Assembly (NCBI GenBank): GCA_023460175.1 | Contig: JAEWRC010000039.1 | Location: forward strand, 1 to 14,133 | DNA: 14,133 bases | Source of the DNA: Actinomycetes bacterium | GTDB taxonomy: Bacteria > Actinomycetota > Actinomycetes > Mycobacteriales > Mycobacteriaceae | Direction: 5' to 3' | Shown here: one piece after another, positions 1-6,302 of the stretch | How the letters are laid out: every line of letters begins with the position of its first letter | How positions within the stretch are numbered: the stretch's first letter is position 1 | The notes under the pieces: generated by a model | What the model saw: only the letters and a program-made list of their open reading frames with translations | Database searches by the model: none | What the model was told of the DNA's origin: nothing | Made by a program: the position numbers and the translations under genes

Positions 1-582
1 GACCCGGCCGGGGCCGCCGCGCGGCTGACGCGGCGGGCGCCGGTGCGGCCCGACCCGCAGGCGCTGCTGGGCACCGCCTTTCACGACTGGGTGCAGCGGT
101 TCTACGGCGCGGACCGGCTGTTCGACCTCGACGACATCCCCGGCGCCGTCGACGGCGGGCACGGCACCACCGACGCCGAGGCGCTCGCGGATCTGCAGGC
201 CGCGTTCATGGCCTCGCCGTGGGCCGCGCGCACCCCGGTCGACATCGAGGTGCCGTTCGAGATGATGATCGGCGACCGGGTGGTCCGCGGCCGCATCGAC
301 GCGATCTTCGCCGACGCCGACGGCGGTTTCACCGTGGTGGACTGGAAGACCGGGGCCGCGCCGGCCGATCCGCAGGCCGGCCGCGCGGCGGCCATCCAGC
401 TGGCCGTCTACCGGATGGCCTGGGCGGCGCTGCACGGCTGCCCGGAAGAGGCGGTGCGCGGTGCGTTCCACTATGTGCGCACCGGGCAGACGGTCGCGCC
501 GCAGGACCTGCCCGCGGCCGAGGAACTTGCCGAGTTGCTGGCCGCCGAGGAGCCGAGCGTCAGGACAGCCGACGGACCTTGA
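1..582 (+). CDS. adnB: AdnB C-terminal part: RecB-like nuclease domain of the AdnAB helicase-nuclease (5' truncated by window)
   Basis: Frame 1 is open from the first base to a TGA at 580-582, giving the last 193 residues of a much longer protein. AdnB is one of the two motor-nuclease subunits of AdnAB, which resects DNA double-strand breaks in mycobacteria. The visible part is a RecB-family (PD-(D/E)XK) nuclease module. In visible numbering it shows the metal-binding His in GTAFHDW (H28), the Asp in RID (D100), the catalytic DWKTG (D114, K116) and the QLAVY motif (Q133, Y137). All key residues are intact, so the domain should be active. The helicase part lies upstream of the window. The last 23 bases overlap the 3' end of the convergent minus-strand gene. 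The assignment to AdnB rather than AdnA rests on the downstream gene order, which matches M. tuberculosis Rv3201c-Rv3200c. Confidence 0.9.
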   Translation, partial: DPAGAAARLTRRAPVRPDPQALLGTAFHDWVQRFYGADRLFDLDDIPGAVDGGHGTTDAEALADLQAAFMASPWAARTPVDIEVPFEMMIGDRVVRGRIDAIFADADGGFTVVDWKTGAAPADPQAGRAAAIQLAVYRMAWAALHGCPEEAVRGAFHYVRTGQTVAPQDLPAAEELAELLAAEEPSVRTADGP

Positions 583-973
583 GCGCCTCGGTGATCATCG
601 GGACCTGCAGCGGCAGCCGCGCGATCGCGCCCAGGCGCATCGGCCACGGCTTGCCCCACCACAGCCGCACCATGTTCACGTTGCCGGGGAACACGGCCAC
701 GAACAGCGCCACCGCCGCGGTCGCACCCAGGCGCCGGGTGCGCGGGGCCGCCAACAACCCGGCGGTCACCAACTCGGCCACCCCCGAGGCGTAGGTGTAG
801 GCGCGGGGACTGCCGGGCAGCTCGGCGGGAATGATCGAGTCGAACGGCTTCGGCGCCACGAAGTGCAACACTCCGACCCCGCCCAGCAGCGCGGCCAGTC
901 GGTGAGCCGAACGTTGGCCGGCGCGACGCGCGTCGACGGTGGCGGATGCGGACGCGGGATCGGTCGAGGTCAT
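560..973 (-). CDS. Small DoxX/COG4270-like integral membrane protein
   Basis: This 137-residue protein starts at ATG 971-973 and ends with TGA at 560-562. It has a polar, Ala/Ser/Arg-rich N-terminus of about 22 residues. Hydrophobic segments follow at roughly 24-40, 62-77 and 82-102, with a last weaker one near 113-127. The sequence between the first two, HFVAPKPFDSIIPAELPG, and the FPGNVNM signature after the third are typical of the COG4270 group of the DoxX superfamily. These are small four-helix membrane proteins of poorly known role, some tied to redox or thiol stress; no function can be assigned here. The gene is divergent from the potassium channel (60-base gap) and its 3' end overlaps adnB by 23 bases. 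As I recall the M. tuberculosis H37Rv map, Rv3200c follows adnB directly there, so this may be a lineage-variable insertion. Confidence 0.8.
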   Translation of the reverse strand: MTSTDPASASATVDARRAGQRSAHRLAALLGGVGVLHFVAPKPFDSIIPAELPGSPRAYTYASGVAELVTAGLLAAPRTRRLGATAAVALFVAVFPGNVNMVRLWWGKPWPMRLGAIARLPLQVPMITEALKVRRLS

Positions 974-1033
974 GATTACATGATGACGTGCGACGGCGAA
1001 GTCATGACGGGTTCGAGCCGATGACCGAGCGCC

Positions 1034-2116
1034 GTGGGTGAGAGCAGGCTGCGCAGGCGGATGCGCCGCCTCGACGAGGCGCTGACCGCCAAGCCGGACG
1101 CGGCCCTCGTCGACCACCTGCGGATCCCGGAGCGGTTCGTCTCTCCGGCGCGCAAGATCGGCCGCCGCGTCCTCTACGCGCTGGGAGCGCTGTTCGCGGC
1201 GGTGCTCATCGTCTACGTCGACCGCCACGGCTACCGCGATGTGCAGGGCGACGAGCTGTCCTTCCTGGATTGCCTGTACTACGCCACGGTGTCGCTGTCG
1301 ACCACCGGCTACGGCGACATCACCCCGTACACGCCGTCGGCCCGGCTGATCAACGTCCTGGTGATCACGCCGTTGCGGATCGCCTTCCTGATCGTGCTCA
1401 TCGGTACCACCGTGGAGACCCTGACCGCGGCCTCGCGGCAGGCCCTGAAGATTCAGCGCTGGAGGAACACCGTGCGCAACCACAACGTCGTCATCGGGTA
1501 CGGCACCAAGGGCAAGACCGCCGTCACCGCGATGATCGCCGACGGCATCCCGCCCGCCGAGATCGTCGTCGTCGACACCGACCAGGCGTCGCTCGAGCGT
1601 GCCAACGCCGCCGGGCTGGTCACCGTCCGCGGCGACGCCAACCGCTCCGATGTGCTGCGCCTGGCCGGCGCCCAGCACGCCAAGTCGATCATCGTGGCCC
1701 CCAACAGCGACCCCACCGCGGTGATGGTCACGCTGACCGCCCGCGAACTCGCGCCCAACGCGAAGATCATCGCGGCCATCCGGGAGTCCGAGAACCAGCA
1801 CCTGCTCAAGCAGTCCGGCGCGGACTCGGTGGTGGTGTCCTCGGAGACCGCCGGACGGCTGCTGGGCATCGCGACGAGCACCCCGAGCGTGGTGGAACTC
1901 ATCGAGGACCTGCTGACCCCCGACGAGGGTTTCGTCATCGTCGAGCGCGACGTGGAGCGCAGCGAGGTCGGCGGCTCGCCCAAGCATCTGGTCGACATCG
2001 TGCTGGGCGTGGTGCGCAACGGCGTGCTCAAGCGGGTCGACGATCCCGAGGTCGATTCGCTCGAGGAAGGAGATCGGGTGCTCTACGTGCACAGCGGGGG
2101 TGAGGACCGTGACTGA
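1034..2116 (+). CDS. Two-TM potassium channel protein with RCK (TrkA-N/TrkA-C) regulatory domain
   Basis: This 360-residue membrane protein matches the Rv3200c type. A basic N-terminal tail leads to TM1 (about 44-62). A pore loop follows with the potassium selectivity filter TTGYGD (90-95), then TM2 (about 104-127). The cytoplasmic part is an RCK domain: the Rossmann glycine loop GYGTKGK (155-161), an acidic residue at the end of the second strand (VVVDTD, D181) for binding the nucleotide ribose, and a TrkA-C-like domain from about 280 to 355. Family knowledge: such proteins form tetrameric K+ channels gated by ligands or nucleotides such as NAD(H) bound to RCK octamers. The GTG at 1034 is chosen because it gives a full basic tail, although the upstream GAG is a weak ribosome site; ATG 1061 (residue 10) is the alternative. 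The 3' end overlaps nudC, implying co-transcription. Confidence 0.88.
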   Translation: MGESRLRRRMRRLDEALTAKPDAALVDHLRIPERFVSPARKIGRRVLYALGALFAAVLIVYVDRHGYRDVQGDELSFLDCLYYATVSLSTTGYGDITPYTPSARLINVLVITPLRIAFLIVLIGTTVETLTAASRQALKIQRWRNTVRNHNVVIGYGTKGKTAVTAMIADGIPPAEIVVVDTDQASLERANAAGLVTVRGDANRSDVLRLAGAQHAKSIIVAPNSDPTAVMVTLTARELAPNAKIIAAIRESENQHLLKQSGADSVVVSSETAGRLLGIATSTPSVVELIEDLLTPDEGFVIVERDVERSEVGGSPKHLVDIVLGVVRNGVLKRVDDPEVDSLEEGDRVLYVHSGGEDRD

Positions 2117-3038
2117 GTTCCAGCTGCGCAACACCCCACTGTTGTCCCGGGTGGGGGCCGACCGCTCCGATCTCCTGCGTACCGACATCGACGCGGCCAT
2201 CGCCGGCTGGGCCGAGGCCGCGGTCCTTCGGGTCGACGGCCGCGGCCAGGTGCTGATCGCCGACGGCACGGTGGTGCTGGGGGACACCGCCCCGTTGGGC
2301 GACACCCCGCCGCACGACGCGGTGTTCCTGGGGCGGCTCGAGGACGGCCGGCACGTGTGGGCCATCCGCGCCCCGCTGGCGCCGCCCGAGGACGGGGCCG
2401 ACGCGCAGGTCCTCGACATCCGCCGCACCGGGGTGCTGTTCGACGATGTCAGCGCGCACCTGGTGTCCTCGGCGACCGCGTTGCTCAATTGGCATGACGC
2501 GGCAAGGTTTTCGTCGGTCGACGGCGCGCCCACCCGGCCGAGCAAGGGTGGCTGGTCCCGGGTGAACCCGGTGACCGGCCACGAGGAGTTCCCGCGCATC
2601 GACCCGGCCGTCATCTGCCTGGTGCACGACGACGCCGACCGGGTGGTGCTGGCCCGGCAGCGCAATTGGCCCGACCGGATGTTCTCGCTGCTGGCCGGGT
2701 TCGTCGAGGCCGGCGAGTCGTTCGAGACCTGCGTGACGCGCGAGATCACCGAGGAGGTCGGCCTGGCGGTGCGTGAGGTGCGGTATCTGGGCAGCCAGCC
2801 CTGGCCGTTCCCGCGCTCGCTGATGGTTGGCTTCCACGCGGTCGCCGACCCCGACCAGCCGTTCAGCTTCAACGACGGCGAGATCGCCGAGGCCGCGTGG
2901 TTCACCCGTGATGAGGTCCGCGCGGCCCTGGGTGTGGGGGACTGGAGCAGCGCGGCGGCCTCGGCGTCGAAACTGCTGCTGCCGGGCTCGATCTCGATCG
3001 CCCGGGAAATCATCGAGTCCTGGGCCGAACGCGACTAA
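2109..3038 (+). CDS. nudC: NAD(H) pyrophosphatase NudC (Nudix hydrolase)
   Basis: The product is a 309-residue Nudix enzyme. NudC cleaves NADH to NMNH and AMP, and in bacteria also removes NAD caps from RNA. The Nudix box GX5EX7REUXEEXGU is complete (residues 197-219 from this start, with REITEEVG in the core), and the NADH-specific SQPWPFPRS motif is at 229-237. I recall that M. tuberculosis carries Gln instead of the first Pro of this motif, with reduced function; here the Pro is intact. The zinc-ribbon cysteines of E. coli NudC are absent: the stretch from NWHDAARF to the FPRIDPAV motif contains no Cys. GTG 2109 gives MTEFQLR, overlapping the channel gene by 8 bases; GTG 2100 (three more residues) is equally possible, and neither has a clearly better ribosome site. 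The overlap suggests translational coupling with the channel gene. Confidence 0.93.
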   Translation: MTEFQLRNTPLLSRVGADRSDLLRTDIDAAIAGWAEAAVLRVDGRGQVLIADGTVVLGDTAPLGDTPPHDAVFLGRLEDGRHVWAIRAPLAPPEDGADAQVLDIRRTGVLFDDVSAHLVSSATALLNWHDAARFSSVDGAPTRPSKGGWSRVNPVTGHEEFPRIDPAVICLVHDDADRVVLARQRNWPDRMFSLLAGFVEAGESFETCVTREITEEVGLAVREVRYLGSQPWPFPRSLMVGFHAVADPDQPFSFNDGEIAEAAWFTRDEVRAALGVGDWSSAAASASKLLLPGSISIAREIIESWAERD

Positions 3039-3098
3039 CGCCTTTTTTCAGCGCGAGCGCGCCACCCCCAGCGCGCCCCACCCCCTTTGTGCGAGCGT

Positions 3099-3130
3099 GC
3101 GTGGCCCCGGCCGACACGCCGACGCTTTTT
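3099..3130 (+). terminator. Weak putative intrinsic terminator after nudC
   Basis: GCGTG (3099-3103) pairs with CACGC (3115-3119), and the enclosed sequence can add a GCC/GGC inner stem. Five bases later comes a run of five T (3126-3130). It lies in the 111-base convergent gap between nudC and mrx1. The gap between stem and T run is longer than in a classic terminator, so this is tentative. I see no T-ended hairpin serving mrx1 on the other strand. Confidence 0.3.
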
Positions 3131-3149
3131 CGGGTTTTGCGCCCGTTCG

Positions 3150-3401
3150 CTACCCGGCGAGCTTGGCCTTGACCTCGCCGATGCTGGGGTTGGTCAACGT
3201 CGAGCCGTCGGCGAACTTCAGCGTGGGCACGGTCTGGTTGCCGCCGTTGGCCGACGCGACGAACTCGGCGGCCGCCGGATCGTCCTCGATGTCGACCTCG
3301 GTGTAGGCGATGCCCTCGGCCTTGAACGCGGTCTTGAGCCTGCGGCAATACCCGCACCACGTGGTCGAGTACATGATCAAGGGTGTTTCGCTAGCGGTCA
3401 T
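3150..3401 (-). CDS. mrx1: Mycoredoxin-1 (glutaredoxin-like, mycothiol-dependent)
   Basis: This 83-residue single-domain thioredoxin-fold protein corresponds to Rv3198A. The active site is WCGYC (C16, C19), and the cis-proline loop is TVPTLKF (T57-V58-P59), followed by the glycine-containing ADGSTLTNPS segment. Mycoredoxin-1 reduces mixed disulfides between proteins and mycothiol, using mycothiol and mycothiol disulfide reductase, in the cytoplasm of actinobacteria. CGYC is the motif known for mycobacterial Mrx1; classical glutaredoxins have CPYC. The ATG at 3399-3401 gives the normal family length. The gene converges on nudC and is divergent from uvrD2 across only 30 bases, so promoters for the two must overlap each other's coding regions. 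No signal peptide is present. Confidence 0.94.
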   Translation of the reverse strand: MTASETPLIMYSTTWCGYCRRLKTAFKAEGIAYTEVDIEDDPAAAEFVASANGGNQTVPTLKFADGSTLTNPSIGEVKAKLAG

Positions 3402-3431
3402 GTCACCATCTTGTCAGCAGCGCCTGCCAAG

Positions 3432-5528
3432 ATGAACGGCATGCCAACCGACGGACTCGACGACGAACAGCGCGAAGCCGTGCTGGCCGCCCGCGGTCCG
3501 GTGTGCGTGCTCGCCGGCGCGGGAACGGGAAAGACCCGCACCATCACCCATCGCATCGCACACCTGGTCACCGCCGGACAGGTGGCGGCCGGCCAGATCC
3601 TCGCGGTCACCTTTACCTCCCGGGCCGCCGGGGAGATGCGCGTGCGGTTGCGCGGCATCGAGGCCGCCGACCCCGACGCCCCGCGGGTCGGATCGGTGCA
3701 GGCCCTGACCTTCCACGCCGCGGCGCGCCGTCAGCTGTCCTACTTCTGGCCGCGGGTGGTCGGCAACACCAGCTGGCAGCTGCTCGACAGCAAGTTCTCG
3801 GTCGTCGCGCAGGCCGCCAACCGGGCCAGGGTCCAGGCCAGCACCGACGACGTCCGCGACCTCGCCGGCGAGATCGAGTGGGCCAAGGCCTCGCTGATCA
3901 CCCCGGAGCAATACCCGGCCGCGGTCGCCGAGAACACCCGCGACATCCCGATGGACGCCGAGCGGGTGGCCGCGGTCTACGCCGGCTACGAGAGCCTCAA
4001 GGCCCGCGGCGAGGTCACGCTGCTGGACTTCGACGACCTGCTGCTGCACACCGCCGCGGCCATCGAGAACGACGTCGGGGTGGCCGAGGAGTTCCGGGAC
4101 CGCTACCGCTGCTTTGTGGTCGACGAGTTCCAGGACGTCACCCCGCTGCAGCACCGGGTGCTGACGGCCTGGCTGGGCGGCCGCGACGACCTCACCGTCG
4201 TCGGCGACGCCAACCAGACCATCTACTCGTTCACCGGCGCCTCCCCGCGCTACCTGCTGGATTTCTCCCGGACGTTCCCCGACGCCACCGTCGTGCGCCT
4301 CGAGCGTGACTACCGCTCCACCCCGCAGGTCGTCTCGCTGGCCAACCGGGTGATCAAGGCGGCGCGCGGCCGCGTCGCGGGCAGCAAGCTGCACCTGGTG
4401 GGGCAGCGGCCGCCGGGCCCGGAGCCGACGTTTTCGGAGTATCCGGACGAGATCGCCGAGGCCACGGCCGTGGCCAAGGCGATCGGCGCCCTGATCGAGG
4501 CGGGCACCCCGGCGGCCGAGATCGCGGTGCTCTACCGGATCAACGCCCAGTCCGAGGCCTACGAGGAGGCGCTGACCGAGGCCGGCATCGCCTTCCAGGT
4601 GCGCGGCGGCGAGGGGTTCTTCAGCCGCCAGGAGATCCGGCAGGCGCTGGTGGCGTTGCAGCGCGCCGCCGAGCGCAGCCCCGAGGTCGACGGCACCGCC
4701 CTGCCGGCCGCGGTGCGCGCCCTGCTGGAGCCGCTGGGTCTGACCGCCGAGGCGCCGACGGGCACCAAGGCTCGCGAGCGCTGGGAGGCGCTCGACGCGC
4801 TGGCGCAACTGGTCGACGACGAGGTCTCCGAGCGGCCCGGGCTGGACCTGCCGGCGCTGGTCGCCGAGCTGCGGGTGCGCGCCGACGCCCGCCACCCACC
4901 GGTGGTCCAGGGCGTGACGCTGGCGTCGCTGCACGCGGCCAAGGGGCTCGAGTGGGACGCGGTGTTCCTCGTCGGGCTCACCGACGGCACGCTGCCCATC
5001 TCGCACGCGCTGGCGCACGGCCCCGACAGCGAGGCCGTGGAGGAGGAGCGGCGGCTGCTCTACGTTGGAATCACCCGCGCCCGAGTGCATTTGGCCCTCA
5101 GCTGGGCCTTGTCGCGGACCCCGGGCGGTCGGCAGTCCCGCAAGCCGTCGCGGTTCCTGAGCGGCATCGCCCCGCAGACCAGCAACCCGGCGCCGGCCGG
5201 TAACTCGCGTCGGTCCCGGTCGGCGAACAAGCGCTGCCGGGTCTGCAACGGCGCGCTGAGCACCCCGGCGGCGCTGATCCTCGGGCGCTGCGAGACGTGT
5301 GCCTCCGACATCGACACCGACCTGCTGACCCGGCTCAAGGAGTGGCGGCTGCGCACCGCGCAGGAACTCAAGGTGCCGGCGTTCGTGGTGTTCAGCGACA
5401 ACACCCTGATCGCCATCGCCGAGACCCGCCCCACCGACGACGCCGCGCTGGTGGCCATCTCCGGTATCGGCGCGCGCAAGCTCGAACAGTTCGGGCCCGA
5501 TGTGCTCGAACTCGTCCACGGCAGCTGA
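3432..5528 (+). CDS. uvrD2: UvrD2: superfamily 1A ATP-dependent DNA helicase with tetracysteine and HRDC domains
   Basis: The product is 698 residues long, matching the roughly 700 of mycobacterial UvrD2, a 3'-to-5' DNA helicase that is essential in M. tuberculosis. Visible motifs in order: Walker A AGAGTGKT (28-35), motif II DEFQD (231-235), motif III GDANQTIYS (258-266), DYRST of motif IV (293-297), motif V TLASLHAAKGLEW (496-508) and motif VI VGITRAR (545-551). A CX2C-X14-CX2C tetracysteine module (C602, C605, C620, C623) then links to a C-terminal HRDC domain (about 630-698, with SGIGARKLEQFG near the end). The tetracysteine module was shown to be required for M. smegmatis UvrD2 helicase activity. 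ATG 3432 and in-frame ATG 3441 (residue 4) are both possible starts, and neither has a strong ribosome site. The whiB7 promoter begins 12 bases after the stop. Confidence 0.96.
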   Translation: MNGMPTDGLDDEQREAVLAARGPVCVLAGAGTGKTRTITHRIAHLVTAGQVAAGQILAVTFTSRAAGEMRVRLRGIEAADPDAPRVGSVQALTFHAAARRQLSYFWPRVVGNTSWQLLDSKFSVVAQAANRARVQASTDDVRDLAGEIEWAKASLITPEQYPAAVAENTRDIPMDAERVAAVYAGYESLKARGEVTLLDFDDLLLHTAAAIENDVGVAEEFRDRYRCFVVDEFQDVTPLQHRVLTAWLGGRDDLTVVGDANQTIYSFTGASPRYLLDFSRTFPDATVVRLERDYRSTPQVVSLANRVIKAARGRVAGSKLHLVGQRPPGPEPTFSEYPDEIAEATAVAKAIGALIEAGTPAAEIAVLYRINAQSEAYEEALTEAGIAFQVRGGEGFFSRQEIRQALVALQRAAERSPEVDGTALPAAVRALLEPLGLTAEAPTGTKARERWEALDALAQLVDDEVSERPGLDLPALVAELRVRADARHPPVVQGVTLASLHAAKGLEWDAVFLVGLTDGTLPISHALAHGPDSEAVEEERRLLYVGITRARVHLALSWALSRTPGGRQSRKPSRFLSGIAPQTSNPAPAGNSRRSRSANKRCRVCNGALSTPAALILGRCETCASDIDTDLLTRLKEWRLRTAQELKVPAFVVFSDNTLIAIAETRPTDDAALVAISGIGARKLEQFGPDVLELVHGS

Positions 5529-5539
5529 AACCGCAGGTC

Positions 5540-5579
5540 AAAAAATTGCTTGGCGAATTCCGCGGCGGAGGTCTAACCT
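5540..5579 (+). promoter_or_regulatory. whiB7 promoter with upstream A-tract (predicted WhiB7 autoregulatory site)
   Basis: Six A residues plus TT (5540-5547) sit two bases upstream of a -35-like TTGGCG (5550-5555). After an 18-base spacer comes the -10 element TAACCT (5574-5579). An AT-rich element just upstream of the -35 is the known hallmark of WhiB7-activated promoters, which WhiB7 contacts through its AT-hook together with SigA. A start site near 5586 would give a leader of about 355 bases before whiB7. TTGCTT at 5546 is an alternative -35, but its spacing of 22 is too long. Confidence 0.75.
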
Positions 5580-5632
5580 CTGAAGCGCACATTCACGCAC
5601 GTGAGCACGAGCCCAGGAAGGAGGCCCCAACG

Positions 5633-5794
5633 ATGATTAGCACCGCAGCTGGCGTCGGCGTAGCCGAGGTCGCCGTCGTGCGCATCGCCCGGGCCTCCCG
5701 AGCTGCCGCCGCCCACCAGTGGGCCGCCGCGCCGCACGCCAAGCGTCGTCCCGCCGCCGCGACCGTCGCGTCCGTGAATCGGGGTTTCCGCTAG
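5633..5794 (+). CDS. whiB7 leader peptide (regulatory upstream ORF, 53 codons)
   Basis: An ATG at 5633 follows a near-perfect Shine-Dalgarno sequence AGGAAGGAGG (5615-5624) with 8 bases of spacing. This is by far the best ribosome site in the window, better than that of whiB7. The 53-residue product is rich in Ala, Arg and Val, begins MISTAAGVGVAEVAVVRIAR and ends SVNRGFR before TAG at 5792-5794. It has no signal peptide, no clear membrane segment and no known domain, so its translation rather than its product is likely the point. Known from mycobacteria and Streptomyces: whiB7/wblC leaders contain such a uORF, and antibiotic-impaired translation of it permits read-through into the regulator gene. 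Codons 45-48 (5765-5776) form most of one strand of the antiterminator described separately, and the last codons lie in a hairpin. Confidence 0.82.
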   Translation: MISTAAGVGVAEVAVVRIARASRAAAAHQWAAAPHAKRRPAAATVASVNRGFR

Positions 5795-5835
5795 AGAAAC
5801 CCGCGAAATCCGCCTTAGTGGCCACGGACCCGACG
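5764..5835 (+). promoter_or_regulatory. Candidate antiterminator pairing in the whiB7 leader
   Basis: Bases 5764-5776 (CGTCGCGTCCGTG) can pair with 5823-5835 (CACGGACCCGACG) at 12 of 13 positions, the only mismatch being C5769-C5830. The 3' half covers 5823-5828, part of the terminator's ascending stem, so the two structures exclude each other. The 5' half lies inside the last codons of the leader peptide and would be covered by a ribosome finishing it. The hairpin at 5782-5802 fits within the enclosed loop. The pairing was found by hand and no folding energy was computed. Confidence 0.6.
5782..5802 (+). promoter_or_regulatory. Hairpin overlapping the leader peptide stop codon
   Basis: GGGTTTC (5782-5788) pairs perfectly with GAAACCC (5796-5802) around a 7-base loop. 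The stop codon TAG (5792-5794) lies in the loop, and the stem includes the GGT TTC codons. A terminating ribosome would melt it. It can form together with the antiterminator helix, and it precedes the terminator by 15 bases. Confidence 0.55.
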
Positions 5836-5863
5836 TCACCCGGATCCGTGGCCACAGTTTTTT
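5818..5863 (+). terminator. Intrinsic terminator (attenuator) in the whiB7 leader
   Basis: GTGGCCACGGA (5818-5828) and TCCGTGGCCAC (5845-5855) are perfect reverse complements, forming an 11-bp stem around a 16-base loop. Two bases after the stem come six consecutive T (5858-5863). This is a textbook Rho-independent terminator and the strongest in the window. It sits 76 bases before the whiB7 start codon and after the leader peptide stop, so by default it would stop transcription before whiB7. Confidence 0.88.
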
Positions 5864-5939
5864 CGCCGGCTTACCCGCGAAACCTGGCCCCGGATCTCAT
5901 GGAACTGAAAGCCAAGAGACCAGGAAGCAGGTGAAGGAC

Positions 5940-6209
5940 ATGTCAGCCCTGACAGTCCCTGAGGAGAAACTGCCGGTGCTGCCGTGCCATGTCGGAGACC
6001 CCGACCTGTGGTTCGCCGAGAACCCGACCGATCTCGAGCGCGCCAAGGTGCTGTGCGTGGACTGCCCGATCCGTCGGCAGTGCCTGTCCGCGGCGCTGGA
6101 ACGCGCCGAGCCCTGGGGGGTGTGGGGAGGCGAGATCGTCGAGCGCGGAACCATCGTGGCGCGCAAGCGCCCCCGCGGCCGGCCCCGCAAGGAGACCGTC
6201 GCCGCCTAG
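5940..6209 (+). CDS. whiB7: WhiB7: iron-sulfur transcriptional activator of intrinsic antibiotic resistance
   Basis: The 89-residue protein has the four iron-sulfur cysteines C16, C39, C42 and C48 (spacing X22, X2, X5). The WhiB turn EPWGVWGG (57-64) follows, and the AT-hook RGRPR (79-83) is near the C-terminus within KRPRGRPRK. In mycobacteria WhiB7 binds SigA and AT-rich sequences at promoters to switch on resistance genes for macrolides, tetracycline, aminoglycosides and others, and it activates its own promoter. ATG 5940 is chosen because the protein then begins MSALTVP, like the M. tuberculosis MSVLTVP; an in-frame GTG at 5931 has a good AGGAAG site (5922-5927) and is an alternative start adding three residues. 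Expression is probably controlled at three levels: an autoregulated promoter, leader-peptide attenuation and iron-sulfur redox state. The gene converges on the ABC1 kinase gene. Confidence 0.97.
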   Translation: MSALTVPEEKLPVLPCHVGDPDLWFAENPTDLERAKVLCVDCPIRRQCLSAALERAEPWGVWGGEIVERGTIVARKRPRGRPRKETVAA

Positions 6210-6230
6210 CGGCCCGCCGGCCTGAGCGGG

Positions 6231-6302
6231 CACCGGACGCCGCCAGAGCGCCGGACCCCGCCAGAGCACCGGACCCCGCCAGAGCACCGGACCCCGCCAG
6301 AG
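6231..6302. repeat. Four tandem copies of an 18-bp repeat
   Basis: The unit CACCGGACCCCGCCAGAG occurs exactly at 6267-6284 and 6285-6302. The copy at 6249-6266 has one change (CG for CA at the start), and the copy at 6231-6248 has one change (G for C, ninth base). The last unit's AGAG is also the start of the first long palindrome's stem. The identical last two units suggest recent slippage expansion, so copy number may vary between strains. Confidence 0.92.

Noticed and set aside
560..3013. An 817-codon minus-strand open frame running through the channel and nudC genes
   Set aside because: Only its last 137 codons (the COG4270 protein) look like a protein. The upstream part is the shadow of two well-supported plus-strand genes.
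3414..5519. A 701-codon minus-strand frame antisense to uvrD2
   Set aside because: Composition is that of a GC-driven shadow, and UvrD2 helicase motifs fill the plus strand from end to end.
5601..5636. A tiny GTG-started frame (11 codons) ending ATGA over the leader-peptide start
   Set aside because: The coupling arrangement is attractive, but there is no ribosome site before the GTG and the leader peptide has its own excellent one.
5899..5934. An 11-codon ATG frame (MELKAKRPGSR) between the terminator and whiB7, ending six bases before the whiB7 ATG
   Set aside because: It has no convincing Shine-Dalgarno. It could influence whiB7 translation, but nothing beyond its position supports it.
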